9,296 nt of DNA from an uncultured Lachnospiraceae bacterium (lineage in GTDB: Bacteria > Bacillota > Clostridia > Lachnospirales > Lachnospiraceae). The translations under genes were made by a program, and so were the position numbers. The DNA is taken from assembly GCA_945492935.1 (NCBI GenBank), contig CALYVE010000045.1:1-9296 (forward strand). The letters run 5' to 3'. The notes under the pieces were generated by a model, which was given only the letters and a program-made list of their open reading frames with translations, made no database searches and had not been told where the DNA came from. How positions within the stretch are numbered: position 1 is the first letter of the stretch; each line of letters starts with the position of its first letter. Below, piece after piece: positions 1 to 6,162 of the stretch.

Positions 1-1
1 G

Positions 2-70
2 GGATGTCCCAAGGCTGTAACAGATAATTTGTATTATGCATGTATTATACCACAATATGTGGATTTGTAA
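2..70 (+). CDS. Possible C-terminal tail of an upstream gene (partial)
   Basis: The frame starting at base 2 is open for 22 codons and ends with TAA at 68-70, while the other two forward frames stop by base 27. The peptide ends in IIPQYVDL. The stop lies 10 bp before the deacetylase ATG and overlaps its ribosome binding site, a spacing like that of the other gene junctions here, so an upstream operon member is plausible. I do not recognise the family, and an open stretch this short could occur by chance in such DNA. The alternative is a non-coding leader. Confidence 0.3.
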   Translation, partial: GCPKAVTDNLYYACIIPQYVDL

Positions 71-74
71 AGGG
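69..74 (+). promoter_or_regulatory. Ribosome binding site that sets the deacetylase start
   Basis: AAAGGG lies 6 bases before the ATG at 81. The in-frame ATG at 36 has no purine-rich site ahead of it, so 81 is preferred. The site overlaps the possible upstream stop codon at 68-70. Confidence 0.6.
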
Positions 75-80
75 TTAATT

Positions 81-1106
81 ATGAGTGAGGAAAAATCATA
101 CAATCGAAAAAATGTGAATAATATCAAAAAGATGCTTTTTATCCTTTTTTTGATTATGTTTGCCGTACCGGTCATCTTTTGTATGTATCTTTTACTTCGG
201 ATGAACAGTTTGGAGCGAAAAATTGATCGTCTGAACGATTCCATGCAGCAATCCAAAGGAAATATTGAGCTTCCGGACGAAACGACTGAAGATTTGGCGG
301 CGCTTGATTATAGTGCGTACGATAATTTAGGAAAGAGTGATTTGGGAGAGAATCAGAATCTTGGTCAGTCTGATGGTGTTGTGACGGCAACAGATGCAGA
401 AGCGACGAATGAGGAAGCAGCGAGTGAAGAAGCGTCAGGCTCCATGACGAAAACCTTTAGTAATGGAAAAAAGGTCTATCTGACCTTTGATGACGGACCT
501 TCTACACATACCGGTGAATTGCTTCGGATTTTGAGGGAAAATGATGTAAAGGCTACATTTTTCTGCGTTTATAATCCGGATACATCAACTTGGCCGGCTT
601 ATAAGCAAATTGTGGAGGAAGGTCATACATTAGGTATGCATTCCTATACGCATGTCTATGGTGAGATTTATGCAGATTTGGATTCATTTAAAGAAGATGT
701 GACGGCGATTCACGATTTTCTTTATGAGCAAACCGGTGTTGACAGCATTTACTATCGATTCCCCGGCGGAAGCTCAAATACAGTCAGTGCTGTGAGCATG
801 CAAGCGTTAATTGAATATTTAGGGAGCGAAGGAATTACATATTATGATTGGAATGCCTTGTCGGGAGACGCTGTAGATGGTACACTTACCAAAGAGGTAT
901 TAAATGAAACGGTCATGGGCTATGTTCGAAGCAACGAAGGTGATTCCATCGTTTTGTTACATGATTTAGAAAAAAATCCGGCTACCATTGAAGGATTGCA
1001 GGATCTAATTACAATGTTAAAGACAGAAGGTTATGAAATTTGCCCTATCGATTCAGATACAATACCGATTCAACATGTGAAGGCGAAGAAGCCGGAACGG
1101 GAATAA
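81..1106 (+). CDS. Membrane-anchored polysaccharide deacetylase (NodB domain)
   Basis: Predicted extracellular carbohydrate esterase family 4 enzyme of 341 residues that would remove N-acetyl groups from a cell-wall glycan, probably peptidoglycan. An uncleaved-looking signal anchor lies at about residues 18-39, followed by a short coiled-coil-like stretch (NSLERKIDRLNDSMQQ) and an acidic, Ser/Ala/Glu-rich linker to about 120. The NodB domain fills the rest. All five family motifs are visible: TFDDGP (135-140, catalytic base and metal Asp), HSYTH (187-191, metal His pair), RFPGG (226-230), DW near 256, and LLHD (292-295, catalytic His). The enzyme therefore looks active. The ATG at 81 is chosen over an in-frame ATG at 36 because AAAGGG lies 6 bases upstream and because residues before MSEEK add nothing family-like. 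The folC start follows 14 bp after the stop. The exact substrate (GlcNAc or MurNAc, PgdA-like or PdaA-like) cannot be told. Confidence 0.9.
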   Translation: MSEEKSYNRKNVNNIKKMLFILFLIMFAVPVIFCMYLLLRMNSLERKIDRLNDSMQQSKGNIELPDETTEDLAALDYSAYDNLGKSDLGENQNLGQSDGVVTATDAEATNEEAASEEASGSMTKTFSNGKKVYLTFDDGPSTHTGELLRILRENDVKATFFCVYNPDTSTWPAYKQIVEEGHTLGMHSYTHVYGEIYADLDSFKEDVTAIHDFLYEQTGVDSIYYRFPGGSSNTVSAVSMQALIEYLGSEGITYYDWNALSGDAVDGTLTKEVLNETVMGYVRSNEGDSIVLLHDLEKNPATIEGLQDLITMLKTEGYEICPIDSDTIPIQHVKAKKPERE

Positions 1107-1120
1107 GGCAGGATGATTAT

Positions 1121-2383
1121 ATGAATTACAATATGGCAATGGATTATATTCATAACAAAAACAGACTCGGTACAAGACCGGGAACAGATACTATAACAGA
1201 GCTTTTGCGTAGACTTGGGAATCCGCAGGATGATTGCAAATGTTTGCACATCGCGGGTACCAATGGCAAAGGGTCTGTTTTTTCTTTTGTGCAGGAAATT
1301 CTGATGGAGGCAGGTTACTCGGTTGGACGATATGTTTCACCGACAATTCTTGATTATTTGGAGCGCTTTCAGATTAATCGTGTGAATATGGATAAGGATA
1401 CGTTTTGCTGTCTGCTTGAGAAGGTTCGTTTCCAGGCGGACCGGATGGAGGCAGAGGACAAAGGGTGTCCTACAGCATTTGAAATTGAGACGGCGGTTGC
1501 CTTTTTGTATTTTAAGGAGCGGAAGGTTGATTATGCATTAATTGAGTGCGGAATGGGTGGAATTACAGATGCGACAAATGTAATTGCTCATCCGGTCTGT
1601 TCTGTTTTTGCCTCAATCAGTATGGATCATATGGAATTTCTCGGTAATACACTCACAGAAATTGCAACCCAAAAGGCAGGAATAATCAAGCCGAACAGCC
1701 GTTGTGTATCTGCACCGCAGAAGGCAGAGGTGATCAAGATACTGACGGATACATGCGACACTTTACAGACAGATTTTTGTTGTGCGGATGATTCAATGGT
1801 TTCAAATGTTGATATGAGTCTGGAGGTAACAAGATTTTGCTACAGAGGACAAGCTTATGAAATATCATTATTGGGCGAACATCAGATTATGAATGCGATT
1901 ACGGCGATTGAAGTTGTAAAGGGTATTCGTGGAGTAAATAAGCAGCATATTGCAAATGGATTGCGCAAAACCAAGTGGGTCGGACGAATGACAAAGGTAA
2001 GTGATAAACCGCTAATATATGTGGATGGTGCACATAATGAGGATGCATGGAAATACTTGCGAAAAATGGTGAATAAATATTTTACAAAACGTAAGATTAT
2101 TTATATAATAGGAGTATTGAAGGATAAGGAATATGACAAGATGATTTTATTGCTTTCCGATACAATGGATTATGCAGTGACAATTACTCCGCCAACACAA
2201 AGAGGACTTGATAAAGACATATTGGCCGGTCTTCTCCGTGAACAAGGCATTATTTGTGCGACAGCAGATGATAGTGCGGCGGCAATGGAACTTGCCAAAG
2301 CGCAAATTCGTTCCGAGGATGATGTCATTTTGGTATGTGGTTCGTTATCATTTTTGTCAGATTATTTAATCAAATCGATTTAG
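1121..2383 (+). CDS. folC: Folylpolyglutamate synthase / dihydrofolate synthase
   Basis: Cytosolic Mur-ligase-family enzyme of 420 residues. FolC enzymes add glutamate to dihydropteroate to make dihydrofolate and usually extend the polyglutamate tail of folates, using ATP. Visible motifs are the P-loop HIAGTNGKGS (about 43-52), SPTILDYLERFQIN (about 73-86, the usual SPH region with Thr for His), ECGMGGITDATN (142-153), the DH pair (169-170), KAGIIK with the Lys expected to be carbamylated (185), GEHQIMNA (about 252-259), WVGRM (286-290) and DGAHN (302-306). Length matches the family. The ATG at 1121 is preferred over an in-frame TTG at 1040, which would overlap the deacetylase and add 27 unrelated residues. 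Its ribosome site is weak (AGGA at 1110-1113). The next gene begins 15 bp after the stop. Whether it carries both activities cannot be decided by eye, but no second folC is in the window. Confidence 0.95.
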   Translation: MNYNMAMDYIHNKNRLGTRPGTDTITELLRRLGNPQDDCKCLHIAGTNGKGSVFSFVQEILMEAGYSVGRYVSPTILDYLERFQINRVNMDKDTFCCLLEKVRFQADRMEAEDKGCPTAFEIETAVAFLYFKERKVDYALIECGMGGITDATNVIAHPVCSVFASISMDHMEFLGNTLTEIATQKAGIIKPNSRCVSAPQKAEVIKILTDTCDTLQTDFCCADDSMVSNVDMSLEVTRFCYRGQAYEISLLGEHQIMNAITAIEVVKGIRGVNKQHIANGLRKTKWVGRMTKVSDKPLIYVDGAHNEDAWKYLRKMVNKYFTKRKIIYIIGVLKDKEYDKMILLLSDTMDYAVTITPPTQRGLDKDILAGLLREQGIICATADDSAAAMELAKAQIRSEDDVILVCGSLSFLSDYLIKSI

Positions 2384-2398
2384 TGTAGGAGTATTTCT

Positions 2399-2893
2399 AT
2401 GGAAATCAATAATCGCATTGATATGATCATGCATCATCCATTGTTTGTTGAGGCAATGAAGATAATCGAAGAAGCAGAGGAACATCGCATATATTGCAAG
2501 CATGGATTTGATCATTGTCTGGATGTTGCCAGAATATGTTATATTATGAGCAAAGAAGCATGTTGTACACTGGAAAAAGATGTGATTTATGCGGCTGCTT
2601 TTTTGCATGATATTGGTCGAAGCAAGGAATATACGGAAGGCACGTCACACGAAGAAGCGGGTGTTGGACTTGCAAGACAGATTCTTGCGGATTCTTACTT
2701 TTCAGAGGATGAAACAGAGGAAATATGTACAGCGATTTTGTATCATAAACGGGCTAATTCTCATACGGATGCAAAAATGCTTGAGAAGCTTTTGCAAAAA
2801 GCTGACAAATATTCACGTAAATGCTTTTCTTGTGATGCGATTGATTCCTGCTATTGGCCGGAACAGATGAAAAATAAGACAGTAATACTATAG
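2399..2893 (+). CDS. Small HD-domain phosphohydrolase in the folate operon
   Basis: A 164-residue, probably cytosolic metal-dependent phosphohydrolase. The HD-fold ligands can be read off: His39 in HGFDHCLDVARI, His70-Asp71 in FLHDIGR, His84 in SHEEAG, His116 in LYHKR and Asp136 in KADKYSR. That set (H...HD...H...H...D) is typical of HD proteins able to hold two metals. After the last ligand comes a cysteine cluster, Cys142-x2-Cys145-x5-Cys151, then a Trp. The start follows GTAGGAG at 2385-2391, 7 bases before the ATG. The folP start is 11 bp after the stop, and the folP ribosome site overlaps this gene's TAG, so co-translation is likely. The substrate is unknown. Its place between folC and folP suggests a phosphatase step on a pterin intermediate, which is inference only. 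A nucleotide phosphatase or housecleaning role is also possible. Confidence 0.85.
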   Translation: MEINNRIDMIMHHPLFVEAMKIIEEAEEHRIYCKHGFDHCLDVARICYIMSKEACCTLEKDVIYAAAFLHDIGRSKEYTEGTSHEEAGVGLARQILADSYFSEDETEEICTAILYHKRANSHTDAKMLEKLLQKADKYSRKCFSCDAIDSCYWPEQMKNKTVIL

Positions 2894-2899
2894 GGGGGA
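2892..2899 (+). promoter_or_regulatory. folP ribosome binding site overlapping the upstream stop codon
   Basis: AGGGGGGA starts within the TAG stop of the HD gene (2891-2893) and lies 5 bases before the folP ATG at 2905. A ribosome finishing the HD gene would sit on this site, so the two genes are likely translated together. Confidence 0.65.
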
Positions 2900-2904
2900 A
2901 TATC

Positions 2905-3720
2905 ATGCAGGTTATGCAGATTGGTAATAAAACGTTTTCCGTTGGGGAAAGACCATATATTATGGGCATTTTAAATGTCACACCGGATTCATTCTCGGAT
3001 GGTGGCCGCTACAATCATATTGACGCGGCACTCAGGCATGTAGAAGAAATGATCGGTCAAGGTGTTGATATTGTAGATGTCGGTGGAGAATCAACAAGAC
3101 CCGGACATCAAAAAATCAGTGTATCCGAAGAAATCGAAAGAACGTGTTTTGTGATAGAAGCAATCAAAGAAAAATTTAATGTACCTGTATCGCTCGATAC
3201 TTACAAATACGAGGTCGCACAGGCTGGAGTCCTTGCAGGTGCGGATATGATAAATGATATTTGGGGTTTTAAATGGGATGACCGTATGGCAGGTCTTGTT
3301 GCAAAGCATAATGTTGCCTGTTGTCTCATGCACAATCGCCATGACACAAATTACAACAACTTTGTTTCGGATGTTCTTGCAGACATGGAGGAATGTATTG
3401 CAATAGCAAAGCAGGCAGGTGTTGCGGACGATAAGATTATGCTCGATCCGGGTATAGGTTTTGCAAAGGACACGACACAAAATCTAATTATGATGAATCA
3501 TTTAGAAGAGCTGGTGGCACTTGGCTATCCGGTATTGCTCGGCACCTCACGTAAATCTATGATTGGGAATGTATTAAATCTTCCTGTTAATGAGAGAGAG
3601 GAAGGTACAATTGCAACATCCGTAATCGGTCATATGAAGGGATGCTCTTTTTTCCGTGTACATGATGTGCAGGCAAATGCCCGTGCATTAAAGATGACGG
3701 ATGCGATTACAAGAAGTTGA
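2905..3720 (+). CDS. folP: Dihydropteroate synthase
   Basis: Cytosolic TIM-barrel enzyme of 271 residues that joins 6-hydroxymethyl-7,8-dihydropterin diphosphate to p-aminobenzoate, giving dihydropteroate; it is the sulfonamide target. Signature elements occur in order: ILNVTPDSFSDGG (22-34), VDVGGESTRPG (57-67), SLDTY with Asp98, the MINDIWG pterin-site segment (115-121), MLDPGIGF (179-186), GTSRKS (213-218) and RVHDV (251-255). Length is normal and both mobile-loop motifs are intact, so no acquired resistance change is evident by eye. The ATG at 2905 has a strong G-rich ribosome site. The fused folB-folK starts 28 bp downstream, and that product makes this enzyme's pterin substrate. Confidence 0.97.
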   Translation: MQVMQIGNKTFSVGERPYIMGILNVTPDSFSDGGRYNHIDAALRHVEEMIGQGVDIVDVGGESTRPGHQKISVSEEIERTCFVIEAIKEKFNVPVSLDTYKYEVAQAGVLAGADMINDIWGFKWDDRMAGLVAKHNVACCLMHNRHDTNYNNFVSDVLADMEECIAIAKQAGVADDKIMLDPGIGFAKDTTQNLIMMNHLEELVALGYPVLLGTSRKSMIGNVLNLPVNEREEGTIATSVIGHMKGCSFFRVHDVQANARALKMTDAITRS

Positions 3721-3748
3721 TTCATTTGAATGATATGAGGGATGCGGT

Positions 3749-4573
3749 ATGGACAAAATAATTATAAAAGACTTAGAAATATTTGCATATCATGGAGTTT
3801 TGGATTTTGAAAAGCGCAACGGACAGCCGTTTCTTGTAACTGTAGAATTAATGGTGGATCTTCGGGATGCAGGACTTACAGATGACCTTGAGGCAACCGT
3901 TAACTATGCAAATGTATGCGAAGACATCAGGAACGTCATGACGGACGAAAAATATAATTTGATCGAGTCTGCCGCTGAAAATATCGCAAGTGCGATTCTA
4001 TTAAAATACAATAAGGTTAAATCTGTTACGGTTTCCATTGGTAAACCGCAGGCACCAATTCCAATGACATTTGATATGGTTCGTGTTGAGATAACCCGTA
4101 AGAAGCATATTGCATATCTTGGTATTGGTTCAAACCTCGGGGATAAGGAAGGGTATTTGGATTACGCAGTGGACCAGCTTGGTAAAGATGATTATGTAAC
4201 AGTGAATAAGGTTTCCTCTTACATTGTGACAGAGCCGTATGGTGATGTGGAGCAGGATGATTTTTTAAATGGATGTCTTGAGATTGAAACATTATATACA
4301 CCCGAAGAGCTTCTGGCTGTCATTCACGATATTGAAGCGGGTGCAGGACGTAAGCGATTGATTCATTGGGGACCACGTACGCTGGATATTGATATTTTAT
4401 TATATGACAGAGCAATTATCATGGAAGAAACACTTAAGATACCGCATGTGGAGATGGCAAAGCGTACATTTGTTTTAGAGCCGCTTTGCGAGATTGCGCC
4501 ATATGCATACCATCCGGGATTTAATCGCACAGTACTTGAATTATTAGAACAGTTAAAGCAAACAGAAATATAA
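3749..4573 (+). CDS. folBK: Bifunctional dihydroneopterin aldolase / HPPK (FolB-FolK fusion)
   Basis: A 274-residue fusion of two consecutive folate enzymes. Residues 1-118 are dihydroneopterin aldolase, which splits dihydroneopterin into 6-hydroxymethyl-dihydropterin and glycolaldehyde: AYHG (13-16), Glu21, VNYANV with Tyr53, LIESAAENIA with Glu73, and IGKPQAPI with the catalytic Lys99. From about residue 120 it is HPPK, which pyrophosphorylates that product with ATP: GIGSNLGDK (125-133), TEPYG (161-165), DDFLNG (170-175), the signature HWGPRTLDIDILLY (206-219, Mg-binding Asp213 and Asp215) and AKRTFVLEPL (237-246). Both active sites look complete and the linker is only a few residues. The ATG follows GAGGGA at 3737-3742. 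FolB-FolK fusions are known, for example SulD of Streptococcus pneumoniae. This is the last folate gene in the window. Confidence 0.96.
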   Translation: MDKIIIKDLEIFAYHGVLDFEKRNGQPFLVTVELMVDLRDAGLTDDLEATVNYANVCEDIRNVMTDEKYNLIESAAENIASAILLKYNKVKSVTVSIGKPQAPIPMTFDMVRVEITRKKHIAYLGIGSNLGDKEGYLDYAVDQLGKDDYVTVNKVSSYIVTEPYGDVEQDDFLNGCLEIETLYTPEELLAVIHDIEAGAGRKRLIHWGPRTLDIDILLYDRAIIMEETLKIPHVEMAKRTFVLEPLCEIAPYAYHPGFNRTVLELLEQLKQTEI

Positions 4574-4626
4574 CTATTTTGACACATATTCAGATGCACG
4601 TTAAAGTTTGATTCGGAGGTGAAAAT
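4574..4626 (+). promoter_or_regulatory. Possible promoter between the folate and polyphosphate genes
   Basis: This 53-bp gap is the widest between complete genes in the window. It holds a perfect TTGACA at 4579-4584 and, 17 bases further on, TAAAGT at 4602-4607 (four of six matches to TATAAT). Transcription would begin near 4614, just ahead of the strong ribosome site GGAGGTG at 4615-4621, giving an unusually short leader. No hairpin with a T-run ends the folate transcript here, so read-through from upstream is also likely. Confidence 0.4.
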
Positions 4627-6162
4627 ATGGCATACAAACTATTTGCAGCAATTTATGTTGGCTCAAGCGAAGTTGCTATGAAAATCTATGAGATTAATGG
4701 TAAGAAATCATTCAAACAAATAGATGGTGTGAGCAAGATTATAGAGCTTGGCAAAGATACCTACAGCAAGGGGTCATTGAGTGCTGCATCTATTCGTCAG
4801 GTTTGCAATATATTGAACGAGTTCAGAAAAAAGATGCATGAATATCAGATTGTCGATTATCGTGCATATGCGACAAGCGCGATTCGAGAAGCAGAAAACA
4901 CAGAATTTATCATTGATACGATTAAACGAAATGCAGGACTTACCGTTCGGGTTTTAAGTAACTCGGAACAGCGTTATATGAATTTCAAGGGACTTGTTGC
5001 AAAATATGAGAATTTTCATCAGGTTGTGAGCAAGAATACAGCATTCGTTGATGTAGGTGCAGGTAGTGTTCAGGTTTCATTATTTGATAAAAATAATCTT
5101 TCTATCACAGAAAATATACCAATCGGAGCTGTCCGTATCCGAGATTATCTGTCAATTATCGGCAGACAGACAGGACGGTTAGACCAGCTTCTTGCCGAAT
5201 ATGTAGAGAGTGATATCGTTACCTTCCGTAATCTCTACCTCAATGATAAGGAAATTAAAAATATAATAGCCGTAGGTGAGGTTGTTGAGCCGATTAAGAG
5301 GCTTAGTATTGATTTCGACGTAGATGAGATTATTACACAGAAACAGTTTGATGCGATTTATGAGCGAATTGTTAATCTTTCTCCGCAGGATTTAGCAGAG
5401 CGCTATGGTATTCCGTATGAGAGAGCAACCTTGATGCTGCCAACTATTTTTATTTACAAATCATTCCTCAATAATTGCAAGGCAGAGGATATTTATGTTC
5501 CAAAGGTTGACTTTTGCGATGGTATTACAGCTGCATTTATGGACGAAGGAAGCCGTGTTGTATTTGGACATGACTTCACAGAGGATATACTTGCATCTGC
5601 TTACAGCATTGGAAAACGATACAAATGTAATCGCAGTCATGTAGACCGCACGTCAGATTTTGCACTTAAGATTTTTGACAGCTTAAAGAAGATTCATGGC
5701 CTGGGTAAGATTGAGAGACTCCAGCTGCAGATTTCAGCCATTTTACATGAATGCGGCAATTTTATTAACATGAATAATGGAGCTATGAATTCCTATTATA
5801 TTGTTGCAAATACAGAGATATTAGGTCTTTCGCACAAGGAGCGTATGGAAGTTGCGAATATCGTAAAATATAACATGTTATATTTACCGGATCGCAAGTT
5901 GATTTCTTCAGAGCTTGACGGGGCAGATTATCTCGTCATCGCCAAGCTAGCAGCCATTTTAAGAATTGCCAATATTCTAGATAAGAGTCATTTGCAAAAA
6001 ATAGATGACATATCAATTTCCATAAAGGATGACAGCATGATTGTTTTTGCAGATACTTATGAGGACATTTCGCTGGAGGCCGGATTATTTGAGTCAAGAG
6101 CAGATTTCTTTGAGGATGTCTATGGAATAAGACCTGTACTTAGACAGAGAAGGGGAGTGTAA
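4627..6162 (+). CDS. ppx: Ppx/GppA-family phosphatase with C-terminal HD-like region
   Basis: A 511-residue cytosolic protein of the exopolyphosphatase / guanosine pentaphosphate phosphatase family, which trims phosphate from polyphosphate or converts pppGpp to ppGpp. The N-terminal ASKHA part shows AAIYVGSS (7-14, phosphate motif 1), ATSAIREAEN (82-91), LSNSEQRY (110-117, with Glu114 in the place of the catalytic Glu) and FVDVGAGS (140-147, phosphate motif 2). The C-terminal part resembles the HD-like domain of long PPX proteins: HVDRTSDFAL (338-347), ILHECGNFIN (372-381) and SYYIVANTEILGLSHKE (389-405). Motif 1 has Tyr10 where the family normally has Asp, a possible loss or change of activity. 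GGAGGTG lies 5 bases before the ATG. The stop abuts the ppk start, which supports a polyphosphate role over a pure GppA role. The symbol is by family only. Confidence 0.88.
   Translation: MAYKLFAAIYVGSSEVAMKIYEINGKKSFKQIDGVSKIIELGKDTYSKGSLSAASIRQVCNILNEFRKKMHEYQIVDYRAYATSAIREAENTEFIIDTIKRNAGLTVRVLSNSEQRYMNFKGLVAKYENFHQVVSKNTAFVDVGAGSVQVSLFDKNNLSITENIPIGAVRIRDYLSIIGRQTGRLDQLLAEYVESDIVTFRNLYLNDKEIKNIIAVGEVVEPIKRLSIDFDVDEIITQKQFDAIYERIVNLSPQDLAERYGIPYERATLMLPTIFIYKSFLNNCKAEDIYVPKVDFCDGITAAFMDEGSRVVFGHDFTEDILASAYSIGKRYKCNRSHVDRTSDFALKIFDSLKKIHGLGKIERLQLQISAILHECGNFINMNNGAMNSYYIVANTEILGLSHKERMEVANIVKYNMLYLPDRKLISSELDGADYLVIAKLAAILRIANILDKSHLQKIDDISISIKDDSMIVFADTYEDISLEAGLFESRADFFEDVYGIRPVLRQRRGV
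6151..6157 (+). promoter_or_regulatory. Ribosome binding site selecting the GTG start of ppk
   Basis: AGGGGAG lies inside the last codons of ppx, 5 bases before GTG at 6163 and 11 bases before the next in-frame ATG at 6169. The spacing favours GTG, whose first base follows the ppx TAA directly. Confidence 0.6.

Noticed and set aside
1..10. GGGATGTCCC as a terminator stem
   Set aside because: Only four pairs with a 2-base loop and no T-run; it cannot form a stable hairpin.
29..58. Possible promoter (TTGTAT then CAATAT) and GTATTAT direct repeat at 31-37 and 42-48
   Set aside because: Both boxes are weak and the repeat is short in A+T-rich DNA; the same bases may be the coding tail of an upstream gene.
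1040..1120. Longer folC beginning at TTG 1040
   Set aside because: It would overlap the deacetylase by 67 bases and add residues unlike FolC; ATG at 1121 starts right where family similarity begins.
2589..2870. 93-codon + strand frame inside the HD gene
   Set aside because: It lies out of frame within a gene whose HD motifs are intact, and has no family signature.
3091..3480. 129-codon open frame on the - strand inside folP
   Set aside because: It is the antisense shadow of a clear folP coding region, with Cys-rich, His-rich composition and no recognisable motif.
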